From Candidatus Izemoplasma sp. (GTDB lineage: Bacteria; Bacillota_I; Bacilli_A; Izemoplasmatales; Izemoplasmataceae), in NCBI GenBank assembly GCA_007116105.1, contig SKJA01000008.1, positions 1 to 12,177 on the forward strand: a DNA stretch of 12,177 nt, read 5' to 3'. This document shows positions 5,093 through 12,177 of this stretch, in pieces (the stretch's first letter is position 1; every line of letters begins with the position of its first letter). Position numbers and translations under genes: made by a program. A model generated the notes under the pieces. That model searched no databases. It worked only from the letters and a program-made list of their open reading frames with translations, and had not been told where the DNA came from.

Positions 5093-5878
5093 ATGATTAT
5101 AGACACACATCAACGTCTGTTTGAAGGGTCGTACGAAGACTTCATTCAACAGTCTGAAAAAGATTTAATGTTAGTGCCCACAAAACAGATTAAAAACATA
5201 CTCGGTTGGTCCTTTGAAGCAGGTTACGACCATCCTTTTACCCATGGCGTGTTGGATTATGCAGCACAACCCCAAAGGCATCCTAACGCCACACGAATGC
5301 ATCGGTTTTATGAACACTTTACCCCTAAAAATTTAATGGAAGTGTTTTTTAATACGCCTGATGACCCCGCGTTAAAGGCAGTGCCACAAAAGGCGCTAGA
5401 GATTCTTTTGTCGACAAGCAGCAAAACACTGTTAACCCCGTGGGCTTACGATGCCATTCCGATGGGAGGCTTCGCAGAAAACATGCCAGAATCTGAGGGT
5501 TCTCACTTCTTAGGTCCTGTGAGTGACCGCCATTTAGAGAGTGAATATCGGCGCTTAATCGACATTTACAACAGTGTTAAAGCTGCCGGGTTTGATGTCG
5601 ATAAGCAAACCGATACCATCCGCGGGTATTTTTTAAAGCATGACGATGAGTATCGTTTTATTGTTGTTGGTGGCAATCATCGTGTGGGCGTCTTAAACGC
5701 TTTAGGTTATCCACACATCCCTATCCAAATGCATCCACAACGCATTCCGATGGTGTCGCTAGACAGCTTGATGAGCTGGCCACAAGTACAACAAGGCCTC
5801 TTTGACCCGCTGCTTGCCAAAGCGATGTTTTTAAACTTTTTTACATCGCCACGCAGACTGCATCAGTGGCAGTTTTAG
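5093..5878 (+). CDS. uncharacterised protein with ParB/sulfiredoxin-like GGNHR motif
   Basis: A 261-aa cytosolic protein without signal or membrane segment. Residues 135-200 read GSHFLGPVSDRHLESEYRRL...IRGYFLK...YRFIVVGGNHRVGVLNALGY. The G-x-HR motif followed by a helix and then HIPI resembles the nucleotide-binding core of ParB/Srx-like domains, and the following SWPQV-x4-FDPLLAKAMF segment resembles the tail of uncharacterised proteins of that type found in glycan-biosynthesis loci. The N-terminal 130 residues are unrecognised. AGGAGG (5080-5085) is 7 nt from the ATG at 5093; an in-frame ATG at 5090 is the alternative. It is a single gene between two terminators and convergent with the Nudix operon. 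A role as a small-molecule kinase or ATPase is possible but only by analogy. Confidence 0.75.
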   Translation: MIIDTHQRLFEGSYEDFIQQSEKDLMLVPTKQIKNILGWSFEAGYDHPFTHGVLDYAAQPQRHPNATRMHRFYEHFTPKNLMEVFFNTPDDPALKAVPQKALEILLSTSSKTLLTPWAYDAIPMGGFAENMPESEGSHFLGPVSDRHLESEYRRLIDIYNSVKAAGFDVDKQTDTIRGYFLKHDDEYRFIVVGGNHRVGVLNALGYPHIPIQMHPQRIPMVSLDSLMSWPQVQQGLFDPLLAKAMFLNFFTSPRRLHQWQF

Positions 5879-5882
5879 TCAC

Positions 5883-5922
5883 AAAAAACCGTAAAGCTTA
5901 ACGCTGCTTTACGGTTTTTTTT
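5883..5922. terminator. bidirectional terminator between convergent genes
   Basis: A perfect 15-bp stem, 5883-5897 with 5906-5920 (core CCGTAAAGC/GCTTTACGG), 8-nt loop, A6 before and T8 after. It serves the ParB-like gene on the plus strand and, ending at the Nudix stop codon (5921-5923), the four-gene operon on the minus strand. Confidence 0.92.
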
Positions 5923-6487
5923 AGCCTTTTTTCGCGAGCATTCGTGCGATGATTTTTTCATAAATCGGTTTCATCCGTGTTTCTTTGACACTGTGAAGGT
6001 AAGTATCTAAAGGAAACCAGCGAAGCCCTTGGTGCTCATGAGGATTGTGCTTTAACGAGGCGCGATCATCCGCAATAAATCCATAACTGACATTGAGGTG
6101 CAAATGATCTGGCACATACTGACCCTGTTTAAGATGATTTTCAACGTAGATGACATCGAGGGCGACGATTTCTTGTGAGGCTTGAACAAACGCAGACAGT
6201 CCTGTTTCTTCTTGCGCTTCTTTGAGGGCCACACGATAACAATCTTCATCCCCGTCGTTGTGACCTCCAAACCATCCCCACGATTGGTAGATTTGATGAT
6301 AGCCCATCAAAATATGATCGTACGTTGTGTTTAAGATGACAATGGATGACGTAACATGGGCTGCTAGGTTGGAACGTTTTGTTGCGTTAGGATGGGCTTC
6401 GATGAACGCCGTCATGAGACGTTGGTCGGCGATTTCTTGAGGGGTTGAAGCAGGGTAGCTCGCAATGAGATTCAGCAGTTCTTTCAC
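5921..6487 (-). CDS. Nudix hydrolase
   Basis: Hydrolyses a nucleoside diphosphate linked to another group, using Mg2+ bound by the Nudix box; cytosolic, 188 aa. The box runs from Gly75 (GGHNDGDEDCYRVALKE) to AQEETGL ending at residue 97: G-x5-E-x7-K-E-x2-E-E-x-G-L. The usual Arg is Lys89, a conservative change; the metal-binding Glu residues 90, 93 and 94 are present. HLHLNVSYGFIADD and LRWFPLD are also typical. An extra N-terminal helical part of about 45 residues precedes the fold. The start is GTG, overlapping the TGA of YjbQ (GTGA), without a clear Shine-Dalgarno, so it is probably translated by coupling. Last gene of the operon. The substrate cannot be predicted; ADP-ribose-like compounds, NTPs or isopentenyl diphosphate remain open. 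Confidence 0.9.
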   Translation of the reverse strand: MKELLNLIASYPASTPQEIADQRLMTAFIEAHPNATKRSNLAAHVTSSIVILNTTYDHILMGYHQIYQSWGWFGGHNDGDEDCYRVALKEAQEETGLSAFVQASQEIVALDVIYVENHLKQGQYVPDHLHLNVSYGFIADDRASLKHNPHEHQGLRWFPLDTYLHSVKETRMKPIYEKIIARMLAKKG

Positions 6488-6906
6488 GCGCCGATGCCTA
6501 AAACCTTAATCAGCACACGCTTCCTGCGCATCCCGTCAAACTCACCATAAAAAATTTGTTCCCAAGGACCTAAGTCAAGCTTCCCCTCGGTAATCGCCAC
6601 CACCACTTCACGCCCCATGATCTGGCGTTTTAGATGCGCATCGGCGTTATCTTCATATCCATTGTGAGCGTATTGACTGTGAGGCTTCTCTGGTGCTAGA
6701 CGCTCTAAGAAGGTTTCAAAGTCTCGATGCAATCCTTGTTCATCGTCGTTGATGAAGACACTCGCCGTTATGTGCATGGCGTTGACTAACACCATCCCTT
6801 CAACGATCCCACTTTGATCGATCGCAGCTTGAACTTTACCGGTGATGTTTTGATAGGCTCGTCGTGTGGGCGTGTGCATCCATAGTTCTTCTTTGTAGTG
6901 TTTCAT
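6484..6906 (-). CDS. yjbQ: YjbQ / UPF0047 family protein
   Basis: A small cytosolic protein of 140 aa, the normal length. Family signatures are clear: AMHITASVFINDDEQGLHRDF (His45, His60, Asp62), HNGYEDNADAHLKRQIMG (His81, Asp89, His91), and GKLDLGPWEQIFYGEFDG. E. coli YjbQ has been reported to have weak thiamine-phosphate-synthase activity, but the true role of the family is unsettled; the conserved His/Asp residues suggest a metal or phosphate site. AAGGAG (6914-6919) lies 7 nt before the ATG, which overlaps the helicase TGA (ATGA). It sits between the helicase and the Nudix gene in a tightly coupled operon, so its function may concern nucleotides or RNA ends rather than thiamine; no thi genes are near. 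Confidence 0.93.
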   Translation of the reverse strand: MKHYKEELWMHTPTRRAYQNITGKVQAAIDQSGIVEGMVLVNAMHITASVFINDDEQGLHRDFETFLERLAPEKPHSQYAHNGYEDNADAHLKRQIMGREVVVAITEGKLDLGPWEQIFYGEFDGMRRKRVLIKVLGIGA

Positions 6907-9900
6907 GCGTGTTCTCCTTCTTCCGCAGCGTCTTTAAGAAGCTTACGAAGCCGCCGCATTTCGTGAGCAGAATCTTTGAACCAATGCGGTGCAAAGATGC
7001 GTGTTAAACGCCAACCACGGGCTTTTAAAAACCGTGCTTGATGGTAGTATTCATCCCGGACATCGCTGTCGCCTTTAGAATCGCATAAGATACCCAACAA
7101 ATAGCGCTGCAAGGTTGGGTCAAAGACAGCAATGTCAATGGTATAGCCACCGATGCCGATGTCTTGGTGAATCTCATAGCCTTCTTTTTCTAATCGTTTA
7201 CACACATCCTCTTGTAAGGAGGCGGTGATGGCTTCACTTTGATGATCTAGCGGGCTGAGCTTAGCTAAGATGTTTTGAGCATCGTGTGGTTTACGGTGCG
7301 CGATGGCGTAGGCATACTGCATGAACAATTTAAACAGTTTGGGACCCTCACTGCTTAAGTCTTCGACATGAAGCTCTGCAGGATAAAACGACGTGACAAT
7401 GTGAATTTTCTTCTTCGCTCGTGACACTGCAACATTGAGACGGTTTTGGCCACCCTCCGTGTTCAACCAACCGAACTGACGAGAGAACTTTCCTTCCTTG
7501 TTTTTAGCATACGCGGTTGAAAAGATGATGATGTCGCGTTCATCGCCTTGGACGTTTTCAATGTTTTTAATGAACAAACTTTTGTCTTCACCCTCATCCA
7601 TCCGTTGCAGCTCCGCTTGGATTTTTCCACTGTAACGACCCGCTTTTAAGATTTCTTCATCGAGCAAATCTTCTATCAGATCGCGCTGATGAACGTTAAA
7701 CGTGATGATGCCGATGGATTCGTTGTGAGTTCTTGTGCGCAAGATGGTTTTCAAGAGTGCCACCACTTTTTGGGCTTCGATGAGGTTCCGGCGTTGATGC
7801 CACAACCCCTCTTTCACCACGTGGTACTCAATGGGTGGTTTGTGCGGTATGTCATGATTGGGAGAAACATGCAGTTTTCCTTCATAAAACGCATGATTTG
7901 AAAACTGAATGAGTTCTTCATAGAGCGCACGGTAATGATAATTTAGGATGGTTTCAGGGTACTTAAACCGAGCGAGGTCAAGAAGACTTTGAGCATCCAT
8001 TGTCCAGGATTCATCGTCGTCAAGTTCGGCGTCGTAATCGATGCGACCCTGACCTAAAGAAGATGGTCTTAACTGCTTATTGTCACCGGCAATGACAACT
8101 TTTCGTGCACGGTAAATGCTTGGAATCGCTTTTTCAACGTACATTTGTGAGGCTTCATCAAAAATCACCAAATCAAACATGCCGTAATCCAGCGGCATAA
8201 TTTCACTGATGACTTCTGGAGTCAACAGCCAAATCTTCAGATGATTGTGAATTTCTAGATGAAACTGTCTGAGAAAGTGCGCCACACTCTTTTTATGCTG
8301 AGCGTCAAGGTGACGTTTAATCTCGATGATGCGCTTGGTGTTTGAAAAATCTAACGCATTGCGGTATAAGATCATCTCAAAACTTTCAAGCGACCACTGT
8401 TGTTTTTGGTGATGGAGTTGATCCAATTTGCTCATCAACTGATGGAAGCGTTCAAGCGAGGTCACCGCGTCGGCGTTTAACGCCTCAAAGCGTTCAATGT
8501 AGCCTGTATAGAATGTATCAAAGAGCACTTTTTGTTGGCGATTAAGGTTCTCCACAGTAAACCAGTCATCCCGCACCAACTGTTCGACATAACGTTGTTC
8601 AATCTTGTCTAAGGACGCCATAAAGGCGTTTAAACGGGTCATCGACTTAAGCATTCTTTGCGCATCTTGAAGCAACAAAGGTTCCGCTCTAAGTGCTTTT
8701 ACAAACCGAGACATCCACTTTGCTTTAGCAAACAAAGTGAGCGCTTCTTCTTCGGTATACGAAAACGGTTTTTGTGAACTAAACAACGCTTTTAGGCCTG
8801 TTTTTTTAGGCGAAGCAACAAGATACGCTTCGAGTCTTTCAAGCAGCTGTTGGCGGGTGCGTTTGTCGCTTCGGGTGAGCGTGTCTTTGAGATGCTTTAA
8901 CCACGGATACTGGTGTAACCGTCTTAAATATAACAACAGACTCGGCATCAACCTTAGGCCGAGAAAACGGGCTTCTAACGTTTGTACGGTGCGTACCATC
9001 AGAGGCTGTTCTAGTGCTGAGAACCAAGCCAAGGCTTGGGCTGGCATGAACTGTTCGTCGAGCTGTTTTTCTGTGAGATAACGGTCATATAGCATATACA
9101 TTTTCACCGTATCCGGTGAAGCGTGATAAAAACGGTCATGCATACGATCGAGCTCAGCGTAGGTTTTTTTTATGGCAGTTTCAATCGCAGGCAGATCGTT
9201 GGGCACACTGCGTGAGGGTGGGATGGGATCAATCATGGCCCGCAGTTGTTGATAGAAGCGTTGTTTGTTCTGCGCGTCGTCTAGAAGCATCGCATACCGA
9301 CTCGCGGATCCTAAACGTGAATAAATGACATCCAGTGCCACTTTCTTTTCACTCACCACCATCACGGTGTCGCCTTTGAGAATGTGTTTGGCGACCAACG
9401 AGGTGATGGTTTGCGACTTCCCGGTGCCAGGAGGACCCCAGATGACGAGATTGTCTTTATGATCGAGTAAGTTCATGACCTTCTCTTGCGCGTAGTTTAG
9501 CGGGTTGATGTAGGCTAGTTGATCTTCTTTGACGGTCGCGGTTTGGGTGAGCTTAAACGGCGTGAGGGTGGTGTAATCGTATGTCTCATAGGGCGTTTCG
9601 ATGAGCGTCTTCAACAAATCGTTGTAGGTTTTTTTCTTAGTAATCTCTGAGAGGTCTTCTTGCAAGGCGGAAGAGTGCAGTCTAAATTGACCAAGAACCA
9701 CATAGGGTTTCAACTCAAGTTGACCTTTTTGATAACGTTTGAAATCCGCTTTTAAAGAAGGTTTAAACGTCATAAAGGAGGTCTTTAACGACCCCTCAAA
9801 GGTGAGGTGATGTTCCGCGTAATAAGGCAGCACCGTTTTTTCAAACGCCTCTAAGGTTAAATCATTGAGTGGGGGTGGGGTTTGAATGTCTTTAAACTGA

Positions 9901-10625
9901 GAGAACTTATGATTCGCAAGAATCAGGTCACGGTTGTAGACAATGTCTTTCTCTTCATTGAAATGAAGGTAAAAATCGTACCCTTTGCGCTCGAGCGTGA
10001 CAGGGTAATAAAGAAGCGGTGCTTTAATCTCAAAGCCCTCACCTAAAAGACGACCTTCAACAAAAGGATAGGTCAAGTAAAGATCATACGTGCCTTTTTC
10101 TTTGTAATCTCGGTTAAGGGAACGATACAATAATGTCAAGTGTTGATGGAACAAAGCTTGTTGTTGGGGTGCTTGTTTGAGCGTCGTGAGTCGCAACGTT
10201 TTTACTTTAGGGGAGAACACAAAACTCTCTAACCGATCGACGATGAAGGGCTGAACCAAATCAACGCCTAAACGCTGGGTGAGTTTTCCGGTAAACAAGT
10301 TACGGTTATGCCGTGAAATATTGGTCAAGCGGTCTTTATACTTTAGCAACACCGAATGAGACATTTTAGACACTTTGACTTCCTTAAACTGTCTTTGGCG
10401 ATGTTTCTTCACCACGGCTAAAAAATGTCGAGCATGATGCTCGATAAAGGTTTCATCGACGCCTTGAAGTGCTTCAAAATCGGTCACGTTTAAAGGGTTT
10501 AAACTGGCGATGTCTTTAAGCACTTGATCCGAACACAAAGAGCCTGGTGGTCTTTGTGAGGCGGCTTCGAGCTGATCTCTTAACTGTGAGAGTTCTTCTA
10601 AGAGTACATCTTTTTTTAAGGGCAT
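6903..10625 (-). CDS. SF1 DNA/RNA helicase with DUF4011-like N-terminus and PD-(D/E)xK nuclease-like C-terminus
   Basis: A 1240-aa ATP-dependent UPF1/DNA2-like helicase. Residues 95-330 resemble DUF4011 (YKDRLTNISRHNRNLF and following beta-rich region). The motor follows: Walker A GPPGTGKS (397-404), motif Ia MVVSEKKVALDVI, a long helical insert (about 470-790), motif II VIFDEAS (820-826), motif III GDNKQLRP (847-854), motif V VQGDERDIIIF (from 1025) and motif VI NVAVSRAKKK (to 1073). Residues about 1140-1225 look like the MTES_1575/Vsr-type nuclease: YTIDIAV (Asp1164), LLGILCDSKG (Asp1182, Lys1184), and GWRLTRIFAPHWF. ATG 10625 is chosen since AAGGA lies 8 nt upstream and it clears the preceding gene by 4 nt; an in-frame TTG at 10670 would overlap it. 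Relatives occur in some anti-phage systems, but a repair or RNA-processing role is equally open. Confidence 0.9.
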   Translation of the reverse strand: MPLKKDVLLEELSQLRDQLEAASQRPPGSLCSDQVLKDIASLNPLNVTDFEALQGVDETFIEHHARHFLAVVKKHRQRQFKEVKVSKMSHSVLLKYKDRLTNISRHNRNLFTGKLTQRLGVDLVQPFIVDRLESFVFSPKVKTLRLTTLKQAPQQQALFHQHLTLLYRSLNRDYKEKGTYDLYLTYPFVEGRLLGEGFEIKAPLLYYPVTLERKGYDFYLHFNEEKDIVYNRDLILANHKFSQFKDIQTPPPLNDLTLEAFEKTVLPYYAEHHLTFEGSLKTSFMTFKPSLKADFKRYQKGQLELKPYVVLGQFRLHSSALQEDLSEITKKKTYNDLLKTLIETPYETYDYTTLTPFKLTQTATVKEDQLAYINPLNYAQEKVMNLLDHKDNLVIWGPPGTGKSQTITSLVAKHILKGDTVMVVSEKKVALDVIYSRLGSASRYAMLLDDAQNKQRFYQQLRAMIDPIPPSRSVPNDLPAIETAIKKTYAELDRMHDRFYHASPDTVKMYMLYDRYLTEKQLDEQFMPAQALAWFSALEQPLMVRTVQTLEARFLGLRLMPSLLLYLRRLHQYPWLKHLKDTLTRSDKRTRQQLLERLEAYLVASPKKTGLKALFSSQKPFSYTEEEALTLFAKAKWMSRFVKALRAEPLLLQDAQRMLKSMTRLNAFMASLDKIEQRYVEQLVRDDWFTVENLNRQQKVLFDTFYTGYIERFEALNADAVTSLERFHQLMSKLDQLHHQKQQWSLESFEMILYRNALDFSNTKRIIEIKRHLDAQHKKSVAHFLRQFHLEIHNHLKIWLLTPEVISEIMPLDYGMFDLVIFDEASQMYVEKAIPSIYRARKVVIAGDNKQLRPSSLGQGRIDYDAELDDDESWTMDAQSLLDLARFKYPETILNYHYRALYEELIQFSNHAFYEGKLHVSPNHDIPHKPPIEYHVVKEGLWHQRRNLIEAQKVVALLKTILRTRTHNESIGIITFNVHQRDLIEDLLDEEILKAGRYSGKIQAELQRMDEGEDKSLFIKNIENVQGDERDIIIFSTAYAKNKEGKFSRQFGWLNTEGGQNRLNVAVSRAKKKIHIVTSFYPAELHVEDLSSEGPKLFKLFMQYAYAIAHRKPHDAQNILAKLSPLDHQSEAITASLQEDVCKRLEKEGYEIHQDIGIGGYTIDIAVFDPTLQRYLLGILCDSKGDSDVRDEYYHQARFLKARGWRLTRIFAPHWFKDSAHEMRRLRKLLKDAAEEGEHA

Positions 10626-10629
10626 ACGA

Positions 10630-11187
10630 TCATCCTTCGGTGTGACTTGGGGCGAGGTTGAATGTGGCAAGCGGTTCGTGGACGAGTGTCTCGTGATGGC
10701 GATAACTGTGGAACAGTGTCAGAGCCTCAAGCGTAAACGTAAGACTTCTTTGGGGGATTAAACTTGGGGGTTTAGCTTCATGAAACACGACTTGACGGGC
10801 GAGGGTGATGTGCGGCGTAAACGCTTGTTGAGGCAACACAAAGTGTCTGTCTATGAGCACTTTTTTGAGCCGCTTATGCAGTTTGACAATCGGCGCATCA
10901 CCGGTGTTAAGACCGAGATAGAGTAGTGATTTAGCCCCTTGTTTGAAGGCGCCAATGGTCCCTGTAGACGCTTCGGTGCAAGGCGTGTGTTCAATGACCT
11001 CAGACAACACGTCTTCTAACTCAGCCAACCGGTGACCGGGTTGTTCGCCCAAAAAAAGCACCGTCAGATGCAGCTGCATGGGGCTCGTTAAACGCCCGCT
11101 AAAAAAACTGGGCTTAAGCGCGTCTTGCAGTGTGAGGGCGTAATGGGTTAAAGGGTCGCTAAGTGTGTAAGCTAAAAACAAGCGCAT
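10630..11187 (-). CDS. thpR: 2H phosphoesterase, RNA 2',3'-cyclic phosphodiesterase (2'-5' RNA ligase family)
   Basis: Opens 2',3'-cyclic phosphates at RNA ends (and in vitro can join 2'-5' RNA ends); cytosolic, 185 aa, normal length. The two H-x-T-x motifs of the 2H superfamily are present: HLTV at residues 40-43 (in QLHLTVLFLG) and HITL at 126-129 (in FTPHITLARQV). MRLFLAYTLSD and LTLFHS are further ThpR signatures. A strong AAGGAGG (11194-11200) lies 6 nt before the ATG. First gene of the operon; the helicase starts 4 nt after its stop. Placement with a helicase and Nudix enzyme suggests work on RNA ends or on cyclic phosphate derivatives of ADP-ribose, which some 2H enzymes also hydrolyse; this is inference. 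Confidence 0.92.
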   Translation of the reverse strand: MRLFLAYTLSDPLTHYALTLQDALKPSFFSGRLTSPMQLHLTVLFLGEQPGHRLAELEDVLSEVIEHTPCTEASTGTIGAFKQGAKSLLYLGLNTGDAPIVKLHKRLKKVLIDRHFVLPQQAFTPHITLARQVVFHEAKPPSLIPQRSLTFTLEALTLFHSYRHHETLVHEPLATFNLAPSHTEG

Positions 11188-11210
11188 GGTTCGCCTCCTT
11201 GTTTGTGTTT

Positions 11211-11239
11211 ATTGTATCGTATATTCTAAGGGTTGACTA
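11211..11239 (-). promoter_or_regulatory. promoter of the thpR-helicase-yjbQ-Nudix operon
   Basis: On the minus strand TAGTCA (11239-11234), 17 nt and TACAAT (11216-11211). The start point would be near 11205, just ahead of the ribosome binding site. It is the only promoter-like sequence seen for the operon. Confidence 0.45.
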
Positions 11240-11307
11240 GTTTAAACCATTCTTGTTTTTTAAAGCACCTCAAGCGCATTCTATCACCCCTTCGAGCACA
11301 TCTGCGC

Positions 11308-11326
11308 TATACTATTTTTAGAGGTG
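11308..11326 (+). promoter_or_regulatory. possible -10 box and ribosome binding site of the photolyase gene
   Basis: TATACT (11308-11313) with no good -35 at 16-18 nt. Transcription would start near 11320, immediately ahead of GAGGTG (11321-11326), giving a leader of about 12 nt. Confidence 0.35.
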
Positions 11327-11331
11327 ATGCA

Positions 11332-12177
11332 ATGGCTCAACATTTCTATCTTTACCCGCATCAATTGTTTCCTTCCTTACCGAAAGCGTGTGACCGTGTG
11401 GTGTTGATTGAAGATCCTCTTTTTTTTGCAGATGCAAAAGTCAACATTCTATTTCATAAGCAAAAGCTCGTCTTACACCGTGCCTCAATGAAAGCCTATG
11501 CTTTGCGTTTAGCCAAGCAAGGTCTTGATGTGGCGTACATTGACTATCGTGAGGCTTGTGAAAACGGTCAGTATCACGGCCTTCAATCAGGTGATGAAGT
11601 GCATGTGTATGATGTGGTGGATGATTACTTACATCAACGTTTGACACGTGAACTCAAACAGCGTCAAGTGCGCTTAATCGTTCATCCTACACCCAATTTT
11701 TTGACGGATTTAGCGACACTTCGAAACTATTTCAACACACATCCGTTTTTGATGCGAGACTTTTATCGCTTTCAACGACAACGATTGAATCTATTGATGA
11801 ACGGTGATCAACCACTGGGCGGTCAGTACAGCTTTGATGGGGAAAACCGAAAAAAGATTCCCTTAAACACGCCTCTACCAAAGGTGTATTGTGCGCCCAA
11901 CTCGGAGGTGCTCGAGGAAGCTAAGACGTATGTAAAGACACATTTCGCGTCGCACATCGGGGCAGTGGAAGGGTTTCAATACCCCTACACCAGAGCTCAA
12001 GCCTTAAAGGCGATGGAAGAATTTTTTCAAGAACGTTTTGCTCAATTTGGGCCCTATCAAGATGCGCTTGATGCGCGCAGCGATGTCTTATTTCATGCTC
12101 GGTTATCCTCGTCGTTGAACATCGGCTTGTTAAACCCTCAAGAGATCATCGATGCGGCCTTGAAGATGGAGGTTCCA
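11332..12177 (+). CDS. Fe-S bacterial cryptochrome/photolyase family protein, (6-4) photolyase-like (3' end outside window)
   Basis: A light-driven DNA repair flavoprotein of the FeS-BCP group (PhrB-like; COG3046), 282 codons open to the window edge, probably somewhat over half of a protein usually near 500 aa. The N-terminal antenna domain reads HFYLYPHQLFP, RVVLIEDPLFF, FHKQKLVLHRASMKAYA. Diagnostic for the group are RDFYRFQRQRLNLLM, GGQYSFDGENRKKIP and the start of the FAD domain, VEGFQYPYTRAQALKAM, LFHARLSSSLNIGLLNP. The [4Fe-4S] cysteines lie in the missing C-terminal part. GAGGTG (11321-11326) is 5 nt from the ATG. It is divergent from the thpR operon across a 144-bp region. Repair of (6-4) photoproducts is inferred from the family. 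Confidence 0.92.
   Translation, partial: MAQHFYLYPHQLFPSLPKACDRVVLIEDPLFFADAKVNILFHKQKLVLHRASMKAYALRLAKQGLDVAYIDYREACENGQYHGLQSGDEVHVYDVVDDYLHQRLTRELKQRQVRLIVHPTPNFLTDLATLRNYFNTHPFLMRDFYRFQRQRLNLLMNGDQPLGGQYSFDGENRKKIPLNTPLPKVYCAPNSEVLEEAKTYVKTHFASHIGAVEGFQYPYTRAQALKAMEEFFQERFAQFGPYQDALDARSDVLFHARLSSSLNIGLLNPQEIIDAALKMEVP

Noticed and set aside
6484..6906. Thiamine biosynthesis as the role of yjbQ
   Set aside because: Reported activity of the family is weak, no other thi gene or TPP riboswitch is visible, and the operon partners point elsewhere.
8737..9081. 114-codon plus-strand frame inside the helicase gene
   Set aside because: Antisense shadow in the helical insert; Arg/Ser/Cys-rich translation typical of non-coding frames, no initiation signal.
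10626..10670. N-terminal extension of the helicase from a TTG at 10670
   Set aside because: It would overlap the phosphoesterase gene by 41 nt and has no ribosome site, while the ATG at 10625 has AAGGA at proper distance.

Overview
The window looks like the chromosome of a low-to-moderate GC Gram-positive-type bacterium (Bacillota or a relative such as the Acholeplasma/Izemoplasma group). The evidence is strong AGGAGG-type ribosome binding sites, sigma-A-like promoters, Sec lipoproteins with Firmicutes-style lipoboxes, U-tract terminators placed on top of stop codons, and operators that resemble FabT and Fur/Zur boxes. UGA is a stop codon in several genes and Trp is UGG, so the standard code is used. 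The assignment is an inference; there is no rRNA or tRNA to settle it. No mobile element, CRISPR array or tRNA was seen.

Left part (1-3450): the tail of an acidic protein with a repeated C-terminal PPEFVNL motif; a 91-aa unknown protein; then, on the minus strand, fabV (enoyl-ACP/CoA reductase) with a FabT-like operator over its -35 box, an aldo/keto reductase translationally coupled to a tiny lipoprotein, and a DUF2188-type protein with four internal repeats.

Middle (3450-5920): a zinc/manganese-type ABC substrate-binding lipoprotein under a Fur-family (probably Zur) box. Its usual His-rich loop is replaced by a roughly 150-residue insert containing an HVDHWHG motif. It is followed by an uncharacterised 261-aa protein with a ParB/sulfiredoxin-like GGNHR motif. 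No permease or ATPase of the metal transporter lies beside the binding protein.

Right part (5921-12177): a tight minus-strand operon reading 2H phosphoesterase (ThpR-like), a 1240-aa SF1 helicase with a DUF4011-like N-terminus and a PD-(D/E)xK-like C-terminus, YjbQ/UPF0047, and a Nudix hydrolase, with 4-nt gaps or overlaps between genes. Divergent from it is the first 282 residues of an Fe-S bacterial cryptochrome/photolyase, cut by the window end. The four-gene operon is the best candidate for an undescribed functional unit, possibly in RNA or nucleotide end processing or in defence. The 3388-3683 intergenic stretch holds two divergent promoters and the Fur-family box and otherwise shows only AT-rich sequence.
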